From: Odontesthes bonariensis
Lineage: Eukaryota > Chordata > Actinopteri > Atheriniformes > Atherinopsidae
Length of the DNA stretch: 64,000 bases
Direction of reading: 5' to 3'
Assembly: GCF_027942865.1 (NCBI RefSeq)
Contig: NC_134515.1
Coordinates: 1,200,989-1,264,988 of the forward strand
Every line of letters starts with the position of its first letter. Position 1 is the first letter of the stretch. Positions 53,495 through 64,000 of this stretch are shown one piece after another. Under the pieces are notes generated by a model. It did not search any database. It was not told the DNA's origin and saw only the letters and a list, made by a program, of their open reading frames with translations. The position numbers and the translations under genes are program-made.

Positions 53495-54900
53495 GTTCTG
53501 TTTGGTTCTGTTACTCTGTGACCCGTTTGGTTGGTTCTGTTTGTTTGTTTGTGACCCGTTTGGTTGGTTCTGTTTGTTTGTTTGTGACCCGTTTGGTTGG
53601 TTCTGTTTGGTTGGTTGGTTCTGTTTGGTTGGTTGGTTCTGTCTGTTTGTTTGTTTGTTTGTTTGGTTGGTTCTGTCTGTTTGTTTGTTTGTTTGTTTGG
53701 TTGGTTCTGTTTGTTTGGTTGGTTGGTTCTGTCTGTTTGTTTGGTTGGTTGGTTCTGTCTGTTTGTTTGTTTGTTTGTTTGGTTGGTTCTGTTTGTTTGG
53801 TTGGTTGGTTCTGTCTGTTTGTTTGGTTGGTTGGTTCTGTCTGTTTGTTTGTTTGTTTGGTTGGTTCTGTTTGGTTGGTTGGTTCTGTTTGTTTGGTTGG
53901 TTGGTTCTGTCTGTTTGTTTGTTTGGTTGGTTCTGTCTGTTTGTTTGTTTGTTTGTTTGGTTGGTTCTGTTTGTTTGGTTGGTTGGTTCTGTCTGTTTGT
54001 TTGGTTGGTTGGTTCTGTCTGTTTGTTTGTTTGTTTGGTTGGTTCTGTCTGTTTGTTTGTTTGTTTGTTTGGTTGGTTCTGTTTGTTTGGTTGGTTGGTT
54101 CTGTCTGTTTGTTTGTTTGTTTGTTTGGTTGGTTCTGTTTGTTTGGTTGGTTGGTTGGTTCTGTCTGTTTGTTTGGTTGGTTCTGTTTGGTTGGTTGGTT
54201 GGTTGGTTCTGTCTGTTTGGTTGGTTGGTTCTGTCTGTTTGTTTGTTTGTTTGGTTGGTTCTGTTTGGTTGGTTGGTTCTGTCTGTTTGTTTGTTTGTTT
54301 GTTTGGTTGGTTCTGTTTGTTTGGTTGGTTGGTTCTGTCTGTTTGTTTGGTTGGTTCTGTTTGGTTGGTTGGTTGGTTGGTTCTGTCTGTTTGTTTGGTT
54401 GGTTCTGTTTGGTTGGTTGGTTGGTTGGTTCTGTCTGTTTGGTTGTGACCCGTTTGGTTGGTTCTGTAGTTTGTTTGGTTGGTTGGTTCTGTCTGTTTGT
54501 TTGGTTGGTTGGTTCTGTTTGTTTGTTTGGTTGGTTCTGTTTGTTTGTTTGGTTGGTTGGTTCTGTCTGTTTGTTTGGTTGGTTCTGTTTGTTTGTTTGT
54601 TTGTTTGGTTGGTTCTGTTTGGTTGGTTGGTTCTGTCTGTTTGGTTGGTTCTGTCTGTTAGGTTGGTTCTGTAGTTTGGTTGGTTGGTTCTGTCTGTTTG
54701 GTTGGTTCTGTCTGTTAGGTTGGTTCTGTAGTTTGGTTGGTTGGTTCTGTCTGTTTGGTTGTGACCCGTTTGGTTGGTTCTGTTTGGTTGGTTCTGTAGT
54801 TTGTTTGGTTGGTTGGGTCTGTCTGTCTGTCTGTTTGTTTGTTTGTTTGGTTGGTTCTGTTTGGTTGGTTGGTTCTGTCTGTTTGGTTGGTTCTGTAGTT
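53495..54900. repeat. Minisatellite of GGTTGGTTCTGTCTGTTTGT units downstream of pim2
   Basis: 1.4 kb of TTTGGTTGGTTCTGT units with variable numbers of TTTG and TTGG tetramers and occasional GTGACCCG. The + strand is G/T only over long stretches; the minus-strand frame reads Gln/Asn/Thr/Pro. Not coding. Confidence 0.95.
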
Positions 54901-54903
54901 TGA

Positions 54904-54915
54904 CCAGCAGGTGGC
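54904..54915 (+). promoter_or_regulatory. CTCF-like core motif
   Basis: CCAGCAGGTGGC fits the vertebrate CTCF core consensus CCASYAGRKGGC at every position. It lies in single-copy DNA between pim2 and the next gene. Motif only; binding not shown. Confidence 0.4.
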
Positions 54916-55009
54916 GACAAACACCCGTGCCGTTATCCTCACAGCAACCAATAGGAGCTCAGAGAACCCGGAAGTGGTTGTGTCTTTGTGAGAGAGAAGA
55001 GGTCTCACT

Positions 55010-55612
55010 CTGACGGATTATTCAGAGCTGAAGCTGCTCAGAAAGTTTAACCTGCTTAAATACACTCAGACCGGCAGGGAAATATAAATGTATGTGTTTT
55101 ATTAAAAAAGAATGCTTTCTGCATCTATTTAGGGAACAGTTTCTCTGAATTTCTTTGATTTATTAGGTGAAAATTTTAAATATGATTTCAGTTTGGTTTG
55201 AAGAATGTTTTGTTGTTATTTCTGGTTCCATAAATGACTTCCTGATGTGAGGAACAGCCAACAAGATAAACATCAAATCCATCTTTTTTTTTTTCCGGTA
55301 AAATGCACTGAAAATCAAAGATTTAGTGAATCCTACTATAATTAAAAATAATGAACAAAGAATATAAAAGATCACTACAGCTTAATGTCCAGAATCAGTT
55401 TAAAATGATAAAACCAGCCACTTCTCGCCCATCATGTGTCGCTTTGTCAGAGAAACCGAGTCCTTCTGAAGCTTAAAGTCGGTGAAACCGGCTTCACCCT
55501 CAAACACCTGTGGCTACATCAGCTCTCATTTAACGGCTGACGGAGGAGAGGACGCAGGTTTGGTCACAGATCTTCTTTTGGAGCCTTTTTCAAGAAAATC
55601 TGGACATCGTGT
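55010..55612 (+). other. AT-rich intergenic sequence
   Basis: Between the minisatellite and the hAT element. No gene or repeat recognised; small open frames only. Confidence 0.4.
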
Positions 55613-55620
55613 GGTAGGTG

Positions 55621-57341
55621 CAGAGGTGGGACCAAGTCATTATTTCTTGGGCAAGTCAAAGTCAAGTCACCTTATTATTGCAGTTTTACCTGCAGAATCT
55701 GATCTTAATAAAGTGAAAACACAAAGGTATAAGTAACTGTCAGTAAACATCATTGGCCAATGTGTCCAACCTGTCCACCCCGTATCATATCAAGCTAACG
55801 TTAGCTAACTACCGGCTAGGCTAACAGGATAATATTAGCTAATTTAACAGCACTTCCTGGTCAGAATGGATCTTCAGATGATGAACAAAGTTGGAAGTTG
55901 TCGTCTGGCTGTCTGAGATGTTGATGCCGCATGTCTTGCACTGAGCTGTTTGTCTTTTGCCGTCAAAATGGTGATTATGAAAGCCGAAGACAACGACTCT
56001 CGGTCCCGCTGACATGTTGATGCATATCTGATATGAGTTTATTCTCTCCAATAAACACTAAGGTATGCAGAGAGGGCATGACTGACTGACAGGGTAGGGA
56101 TCCAATCAGGACGCCATTCTCAGCCTGCGCTCCTACCGGGTAATCCATGTTATTTTTTAAATTAATTTATTCATTTTATATTCTAACTGAAAACATGAAC
56201 TGAATAACACTCAAGTCATTCAAGTCATCGTGTCTCAAGTCAAGTCAAGTGCCGAGTCTTTAACTTCCAAGTCCGAGTCGAGTCTCAAGTCTTTTATTTT
56301 TTGTCAAGTCACAAGTCATCAAAACAGCGACTCGAGTCGACTCGAGTCCCCATCTCTGGTAACGAGTTACATTTACTTGAGTAAGTTTAGGTAAACATTA
56401 CACTTCTCGGAGTAGTTTTAAATCTCTATACTTTTTACTTTTCCTTGAGTAGATGTGTGCAGCAGAAGCTGTCCTCTTACTCCGCTACATTAGGCTACAA
56501 TGAGCTGGTTACTTTTCTTCTTACCTCTTTGGTATTCTACGCCTCATTATTTTTACCCCCCCGCGTACGCCTCATTTTAATGTTTTATTCTGACAGAGAG
56601 AGAGACTTCCGCCAAAGGCTCTACCACCTGACTGTGTTCCACCAATCAGACGCAGCCGTGCAGTCTGGTCACGTGACCGTACTCGATCTCAGCGGCGGGA
56701 CGGGTTAGCTTTAGCATTAGCAGTCGTAGCAAACAGACAAAGAAACAGATGAAAAATGTCAGAACCAACGGTGGGAAATGAAGACGCAGACGAGGCCTCA
56801 TACTGAAAGCATGTTTACCTTACAAAGAGTGAGAAACAGCAGCTACATTATGTGTCTTCTGTGGCAACCAAAACAAACGCACATTTCAGCAGAAACTCAA
56901 CATCTAACTTGAGGAAACATGTAGCGCTAAGTTTCCTAAACTCGTTTTTCCCCCATGGATAGGTGAATGTTTGTTTTTTAGGTTACATATGGGTTACATA
57001 TGTTTTAAACATTTCCTAAGTCTCTTTTATTTTTTATTGAAGTACTTGAATTTACCTGGATTATTTTAATTTAAGCTATTTTGTAATGAATTAATGAATT
57101 AATTTTAATTTATTTTATCAACTGGATGAACTCTAATTTGCCTAAAGATGATTATTTAGTATTTTTGTCTGTCTGATTGAATGCTTGTGTTAACAAATAA
57201 ATCAGACGTTACTCAACAGTTACTCAGTACTTGAGTAGTTTTCTTCACCGAGCACTTTTTTACTCTTACTCAAGATATTATTTGGATGACTACCTTTTAC
57301 TTTTACTTGAGTAGCATTTTTGGCTGCTCTACCCACCTCTG
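55621..57341. mobile_element. Composite hAT-type DNA transposon
   Basis: The left end CAGAGGTGGGAC (55621) and right end GCTCTACCCACCTCTG (to 57341) share the inverted end CAGAGGTGGG. The 8-bp flanks GGTAGGTG (55613-55620) and GGTAGGTT (57342-57349) match at 7 of 8, the duplication length of hAT elements. Inside, GTCCCCATCTCTG at about 56347-56359 is another inverted end, which would pair with the left end. The element is thus a join of two related elements, one with AAGTCAAGTC-type and one with ACTTGAGTA-type subterminal repeats. Two BED-finger remnants lie inside. Confidence 0.75.
55839..56051 (-). pseudogene. hAT transposase N-terminal fragment with BED zinc finger
   Basis: The 70-codon minus-strand frame has CKTCGINISDSQTTTSNFVHHLKIH, here seen as CKTCG, TTTSNFVHHLKIH and the Cys-Cys-His-His spacing of a BED finger (DNA-binding part of hAT transposases). 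It ends soon after, with no catalytic domain. A second, plus-strand BED-like remnant (NSTSNLRKHVA) lies near 56895-56930 with frame damage. Confidence 0.6.
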
Positions 57342-57682
57342 GGTAGGTTTTATATTATTTTATATGGACGAGCAGCTGTTTTCATCACCCTGATGAGCAG
57401 TGAAATCAGAACCTGGTCACACCTTTACTTCCACGTGCTCAGAGTTTGGTTCTCAGGGTAAAACTCTCATTCTGTCCTTAATGCTTTGGTTTCCTGCTGT
57501 TCTTGTGAAACGAGAGCAAAGAAATCCAGAATAAAATCTCTTGTTTGCATTCGTGTCCAATGGAGCCGACTCTGAGTCCGATTTTAGGAGGAAAATGACA
57601 AATTTATGCTTTAACAATACAATGCAATAACAATTTGCACAAATATCATCATAGTACAATATAATGTAAATTATCCACACAC

Positions 57683-58217
57683 CCTTTAGATAGATAGATA
57701 CTTTATTGATCCCAAAGAAATTCAAGCATCCAGTAGCAGACATAATAAAGCAATAAAAATGTTTATACAATTATAAACACTTTAAAAACAAGACAACAAC
57801 AACATCTAAGAATTTAAAAACTGTTTAAAAATATAAAAATATAAAGTGATCAGTGCAATTTCTTATTGGTTCAGTCTGCTCAGTTAAATTTATTTTTACC
57901 TTTTATTGTTAAATGTACAAATCTGTCTTTATTTAGTTTACTGATGTTTATTATTATTATATTTATTTACCCTACTCTTCATACTGTACATTTGTTTATA
58001 TCTGATGTTTATTCTCTATTTTTATTCTATTTGCTTGTTTTTCCTTTAACTGTTTACATTTCTTTTATTCTGTACGCTGCTGCAACACAATCATTTCCCA
58101 GATTGGGATGAATAAAGTATCTATCTATCTACCTTAATTTGTATATTTTAATGTTTATTCACTATTTTTACTTTATTTTATTCTATTCTATTAGCTTGTT
58201 TTCACTTCTATCTATCC

Positions 58218-58258
<41 letters not shown>

Positions 58259-58260
58259 AA
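57683..58260. mobile_element. Two oppositely oriented LINE/SINE 3' tails and a (TATC)n run
   Basis: TAGATAGATACTTTATTGAT at about 57689 is the reverse complement style of ATGAATAAAGTATCTATCTA at about 58109. These are end-of-retroposon sequences facing each other across about 400 bp of AT-rich DNA. A (TATC)n microsatellite follows at about 58210-58256. No coding sequence. Confidence 0.55.
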
Positions 58261-58608
58261 TCTATCAGATTGATAATAATAATCGTCGCAGAGTGAGACC
58301 TCCTGTTAGGCAGCCAGTCTCTGCGGCTGTAGTCCTTCACTTCCTGTACACCTCAGCCTCCGCGGAGTGTTTCTCCTCCTGATGGTCCCGGTGGCTCCTT
58401 CGCTTGTTTCCCCCCAGAATAACCTCCTCTGCTCCGGTCACAGCTGCCCGACAGACCCGCCGCCACCTCCCGCGTCCAGCAGAGCCAGAAGCCGGGGGTC
58501 GGAGCTCCGGTGAGCGGGGCTAGCTGCGGGGCTAGCGGAGCGTTAGCCGGGCAGGCGGCCGGGGAAAGGCCGGGGAAAGGCTCGGTCCGGGCGGGCAAGC
58601 AGCGCAGC

Positions 58609-58672
58609 ATGGCCGCGGGGAGCCACAGCAACACCGGGGAGGAGAGGGCAGCAAACCCGGGTCAAAGCGAAG
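58609..58672 (+). CDS. First coding exon of the next gene (possibly slc35a2)
   Basis: ATG at 58609 opens a 21-codon frame (MAAGSHSNTGEERAANPGQS) ending at a good donor GAAG/GTGAGTCG (58673), phase 1. It lies in a CpG-rich block (58340-58700) after AT-rich DNA, typical of a promoter. The rest of the gene is beyond the window or past the satellite. The order otud5, pim2, then this gene on one strand matches human OTUD5, PIM2, SLC35A2. SLC35A2 (Golgi UDP-galactose transporter) also begins with a short, poorly conserved MAA-type exon. The sequence itself is too short to confirm this. Confidence 0.45.
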
Positions 58673-58888
58673 GTGAGTCGGGCTGCGGTGACTCTGTTTA
58701 ACCGGGACAGAAAAGCTGAAATTAAACCATAAACAGCTAGTTTGATGGGTTAGTTAGGAGGGGCAACGTCACAGATCCAGGTGTTGGCTGAAGGAAAAAT
58801 GGTGCAAATTATTAAAACCGAAGAAGAAGAGTTGGCTGAATAACTGGTCAGTTAACCTGGTTTAACTAGTTCTCATGCTGCTAACCGA

Positions 58889-58950
58889 CCGGCCGGGGCA
58901 GGTGAGGCCGGGCCGGGGCAGGTGAGGCCGGGCCGGGGCAGGTGAGGTGG
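58889..58950. repeat. 22-bp GC-rich repeat, three units
   Basis: Three units of GGCCGGGGCAGGTGAGGCCG in the first intron of the gene starting at 58609; each holds a donor-like CAGGTGAGG. Confidence 0.85.
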
Positions 58951-59056
58951 CAGAGGGCGGTAATCAGGTGTGTGCTGCTGACGTGGACTGTTGGTTCAGG
59001 TGTGTCCGTGCGCAGAGAGCACGTGCACACCTTTAGTGTCTTTCTGTGGTCACTTT

Positions 59057-61195
59057 GGCTGTGTTCGAAACCGCATACTACATACTGTATACTGCAAACT
59101 ACATACTGCATACTGCATACTACATACTGCATACTGCATACTGCATACTACATACTGCATACTGCATACTACATACTGCATACTACATACTACATACTGT
59201 ATACTGCATACTACATACTACATACTGCATACTACATACTGTATACTGCATACTACATACTGTATACTGCATACTACATACTGTATACTGCATACTACAT
59301 ACTGCATACTACATACTACATACTGTATACTGCATACTACATACTACATACTGCATACTACATACTGTATACTGCATACTACATACTGCATACTGCATAC
59401 TACATACTGTATACTGCATACTACATACTGCATACTGCATACTACATACTACATACTGTATACTGCATACTACATACTGCATACTGCATACTACATACTG
59501 CATACTACATACTGTATACTACATACTGCATACTGCATACTACATACTACATACTGCATACTACATACTGCATACTGCATACTACATACTGCATACTGCA
59601 TACTACATACTACATACTGCATACTACATACTACATACTGCATACTGTATACTGCATACTACATACTGTATACTGCATACTACATACTGCATACTACATA
59701 CTGTATACTGCATACTGCATACTACATACTGTATACTGCATACTACATACTACATACTGTATACTGCATACTGCATACTACATACTACATACTGTATACT
59801 GCATACTACATACTGCATACTGCATACTACATACTGCATACTACATACTACATACTGTATACTGCATACTACATACTACATACTGCATACTACATACTGT
59901 ATACTGCATACTACATACTGCATACTGCATACTACATACTGTATACTGCATACTACATACTGCATACTGCATACTACATACTGCATACTACATACTACAT
60001 ACTGTATACTGCATACTACATACTACATACTGCATACTACATACTGTATACTGCATACTACATACTGCATACTGCATACTACATACTGCATACTACATAC
60101 TGTATACTGCATACTACATACTACATACTGCATACTACATACTGCATACTGCATACTACATACTGCATACTGCATACTACATACTACATACTGCATACTA
60201 CATACTACATACTGCATACTGTATACTGCATACTACATACTACATACTGCATACTGTATACTGCATACTACATACTGTATACTGCATACTACATACTGCA
60301 TACTACATACTGTATACTGCATACTGCATACTACATACTGTATACTGCATACTACATACTACATACTGTATACTGCATACTGCATACTACATACTGCATA
60401 CTACATACTGCATACTACATACTACATACTACATACTACATACTGCATACTGCATACTACATACTGCATACTACATACTACATACTGTATACTGCATACT
60501 GCATACTACATACTGCATACTACATACTACATACTGTATACTGCATACTGCATACTACATACTACATACTTTATACTGCATACTACATACTACATACTGC
60601 ATACTGCATACTACATACTACATACTGTATACTGCATACTGCATACTGCATACTACATACTGCATACTGCATACTACATACTGCATACTGCATACTGCAT
60701 ACTACATACTGCACACTGCACACTGCATACTACATACTGTATACTGCACACTGCATACTGCATACTACATACTGTATACTGCATACTGCATACTACATAC
60801 TGCATACTGCATACTACATACTGCATACTACATACTGCATACTGCATACTACATACTGCATACTACATACTGCATACTACATACTGCACACTGCATACTG
60901 CATACTGCATACTACATACTGTATACTGCATACTGCATACTACATACTGCATACTACATACTACATACTGCATACTACATACTGCATACTGCATACTACA
61001 TACTGCACACTGCATACTGCATACTGCATACTACATACTGTATACTGCATACTGCATACTACATACTGCATACTGCATACTACATACTACATACTGTATA
61101 CTGCATACTACATACTACATACTGTATACTGCATACTACATACTACATACTGCATACTACATACTGTATACTGCATACTGCATACTACATACTGT

Positions 61196-61228
<33 letters not shown>

Positions 61229-62419
61229 ACATACTGTATACTGCATACTACATACTACATACTGCATACTACATACTGTATACTGCATACTGCATACTAC
61301 ATACTACATACTGCATACTACATACTGCATACTGCATACTACATACTGCATACTGCATACTACATACTGCATACTACATACTACATACTGCATACTACAT
61401 ACTACATACTGCATACTGTATACTGCATACTACATACTGTATACTGCATACTACATACTGTATACTGCATACTGCATACTACATACTGTATACTGCATAC
61501 TACATACTGCATACTGCATACTGCATACTACATACTGTATACTGCATACTACATACTACATACTGTATACTGCATACTGCATACTACATACTACATACTG
61601 TATACTGCATACTACATACTGCATACTACATACTGCATACTACATACTACATACTGTATACTGCATACTACATACTACATACTGCATACTACATACTGTA
61701 TACTGCATACTACATACTGCATACTGCATACTACATACTGTATACTGCATACTACATACTGCATACTGCATACTACATACTGCATACTGCATACTACATA
61801 CTGCATACTACATACTACATACTGTATACTGCATACTACATACTACATACTGCATACTACATACTGTATACTGCATACTACATACTGCATACTGCATACT
61901 ACATACTGCATACTACATACTGTATACTGCATACTACATACTACATACTGCATACTACATACTGCATACTGCATACTACATACTGCATACTGCATACTAC
62001 ATACTACATACTGCATACTACATACTGTATACTGCATACTACATACTGTATACTGCATACTACATACTGCATACTACATACTGTATACTGCATACTGCAT
62101 ACTACATACTGTATACTGCATACTACATACTACATACTGTATACTGCATACTGCATACTACATACTGCATACTACATACTGCATACTACATACTACATAC
62201 TACATACTGCATACTACATACTGCATACTGTATACTGCATACTGCATACTACATACTGCATACTACATACTACATACTGTATACTGCATACTGCATACTA
62301 CATACTACATACTTTATACTGCATACTACATACTACATACTGCATACTGCATACTACATACTACATACTGTATACTGCATACTGCATACTGCATACTACA
62401 TACTGCATACTGCATACTA

Positions 62420-62453
<34 letters not shown>

Positions 62454-62763
62454 ACATACTGCACACTGCATACTGCATACTACATACTGTATACTGCACA
62501 CTGCATACTGCATACTACATACTGTATACTGCATACTGCATACTACATACTACATACTGCATACTGCATACTACATACTGCATACTACATACTGCATACT
62601 ACATACTGCACACTGCATACTGCATACTGCATACTACATACTGTATACTGCATACTGCATACTACATACTGCATACTACATACTACATACTGCATACTAC
62701 ATACTGCATACTGCATACTACATACTGCACACTGCATACTGCATACTGCATACTACATACTGT

Positions 62764-62796
<33 letters not shown>

Positions 62797-63402
62797 ACAT
62801 ACTACATACTGTATACTGCATACTACATACTACATACTGTATACTGCATACTACATACTACATACTGCATACTGCATACTACATACTGTATACTGCATAC
62901 TGCATACTGCATACTACATACTGTATACTGCATACTACATACTGCATACTACATACTGTATACTGCATACTGCATACTACATACTGTATACTGCATACTG
63001 CATACTACATACTACATACTGCATACTACATACTGCATACTGCATACTACATACTGCATACTGCATACTACATACTGCATACTACATACTACATACTGCA
63101 TACTACATACTACATACTGCATACTGTATACTGCATACTACATACTGTATACTGCATACTACATACTGTATACTGCATACTACATACTGCATACTGCATA
63201 CTACATACTGTATACTGCATACTACATACTACATACTGTATACTACATACTGCATACTACATATTACATACTGCATACTACATACTGCATACTACATACT
63301 ACATATTACATACTACATACTGCATACTGCATACTACATACTGCATACTGCATACTACATACTACATACTGCATACTACATATTACATACTGCATACTAC
63401 AG

Positions 63403-63433
<31 letters not shown>

Positions 63434-64000
63434 ACATACTGCATACTGCATACTACATACTGCATACTGCATACTACATACTGCATGCTACATACTACAT
63501 ACTACATATTACATACTACATACTGCATACTACATACTGCATACTACATATTACATACTGCATACTACATACGCATACTACATATTACATACTACATACT
63601 GCATACTACATACTGCATACTATATATTACATACTGCATACTACATACGCATACTATATATTACATACTACATACTACATACTGCATACTGCATACTACA
63701 TACTACATACTGCATACTACATACTACATACTACATGCTACATACTACATACTACATATTACATACTACATACTGCATACTACATATTACATACTGCATA
63801 CTACATACGCATACTACATATTACATACTACATACTGCATACTACATACTGCATACTATATATTACATACTGCATACTGCATACTACATATTACATACTA
63901 CATACTGCATACTACATACTGCATACTATATATTACATACTACATACGCATACTACATATTACATACTACATACTGCATACTACATACTGCATACTATAT
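59057..64000. repeat. Heptamer satellite array 2 (TACTACA/TACTGCA/TACTGTA)
   Basis: It begins with the same terminus GGCTGTGTTCGAAACCGCAT as array 1 and runs at least to the window end. The period is 7 bp. It uses TACTGTA often, which array 1 lacks, and almost never TGCTACA, which array 1 uses often. From about 63255 the variants TATTACA and ATACGCA appear. Blocks of about 1.74 kb repeat inside it. Confidence 0.95.

Noticed and set aside
53461-54920. Frames of 480 and 469 codons (CLFVWLVGS and QNQPTKQTE repeats)
   Set aside because: Translations of the TTTGGTTGGTTCTGT minisatellite; open on both strands.
55621-57341. A host zinc-finger gene suggested by the BED fingers
   Set aside because: The fingers are short, damaged and lie inside an element with hAT ends and an 8-bp flank match.
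1-64000. tRNA, rRNA or microRNA genes and retroviral or LTR elements
   Set aside because: I saw no cloverleaf with A/B boxes, rRNA segments, paired LTRs or retroviral protein motifs. A covariance-model or LTR search could still find weak cases.

Overview
The window is from a ray-finned (teleost) fish genome. The genes are multi-exon with GT-AG introns and vertebrate protein families. Around them are L2-type and restriction-like-endonuclease (REL) LINEs, Harbinger and hAT DNA transposons, a fold-back element with TTAA ends, and a very dense set of minisatellites. By eye, about half of the 64 kb is tandem repeat. All recognised host genes lie on the + strand.

Layout. 1-3760: 20-bp minisatellite in an intron of a leucine-rich-repeat neuronal (LRRN/NLRR) gene whose last three coding exons follow (3830-6234). 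6.2-11.5 kb: its 3' flank and three more minisatellites. 11.5-16.0 kb: a decayed REL-endonuclease LINE inserted at a (TAA)n tract, itself interrupted by a Harbinger element that holds a third, younger insertion. 16.4-48 kb: otud5, a deubiquitinase, rebuilt here as nine coding exons giving 551 codons. Its introns are swollen by more than ten tandem arrays, an L2 LINE, a palindromic fold-back transposon, and a 6.4-kb heptamer satellite. 49.7-53.2 kb: a complete six-exon PIM kinase (302 codons), most like pim2. 53.5-58 kb: another minisatellite and a composite hAT element. 58.6 kb: a CpG-rich first exon of the next gene. 59.06 kb to the window end: a second array of the heptamer satellite.

The order and orientation otud5 > pim2 > next gene match human Xp11.23 (OTUD5, PIM2, SLC35A2), so the last exon may be slc35a2. 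The LRRN gene upstream does not fit that comparison.

The most interesting signals concern repeat birth. Both heptamer satellites start at the same 20-bp terminus as a small intact DNA transposon at 4375-5027, whose subterminal sequence is already made of the heptamers. This suggests that transposon ends seeded multi-kb satellites. A second theme is that minisatellites sit against splice sites in otud5 and pim2, in one case copying the splice-site pyrimidine tract. The pim2 exon-2 acceptor is itself tandemly duplicated. The very long open frames in the window come from repeat units without stop codons and are not genes.
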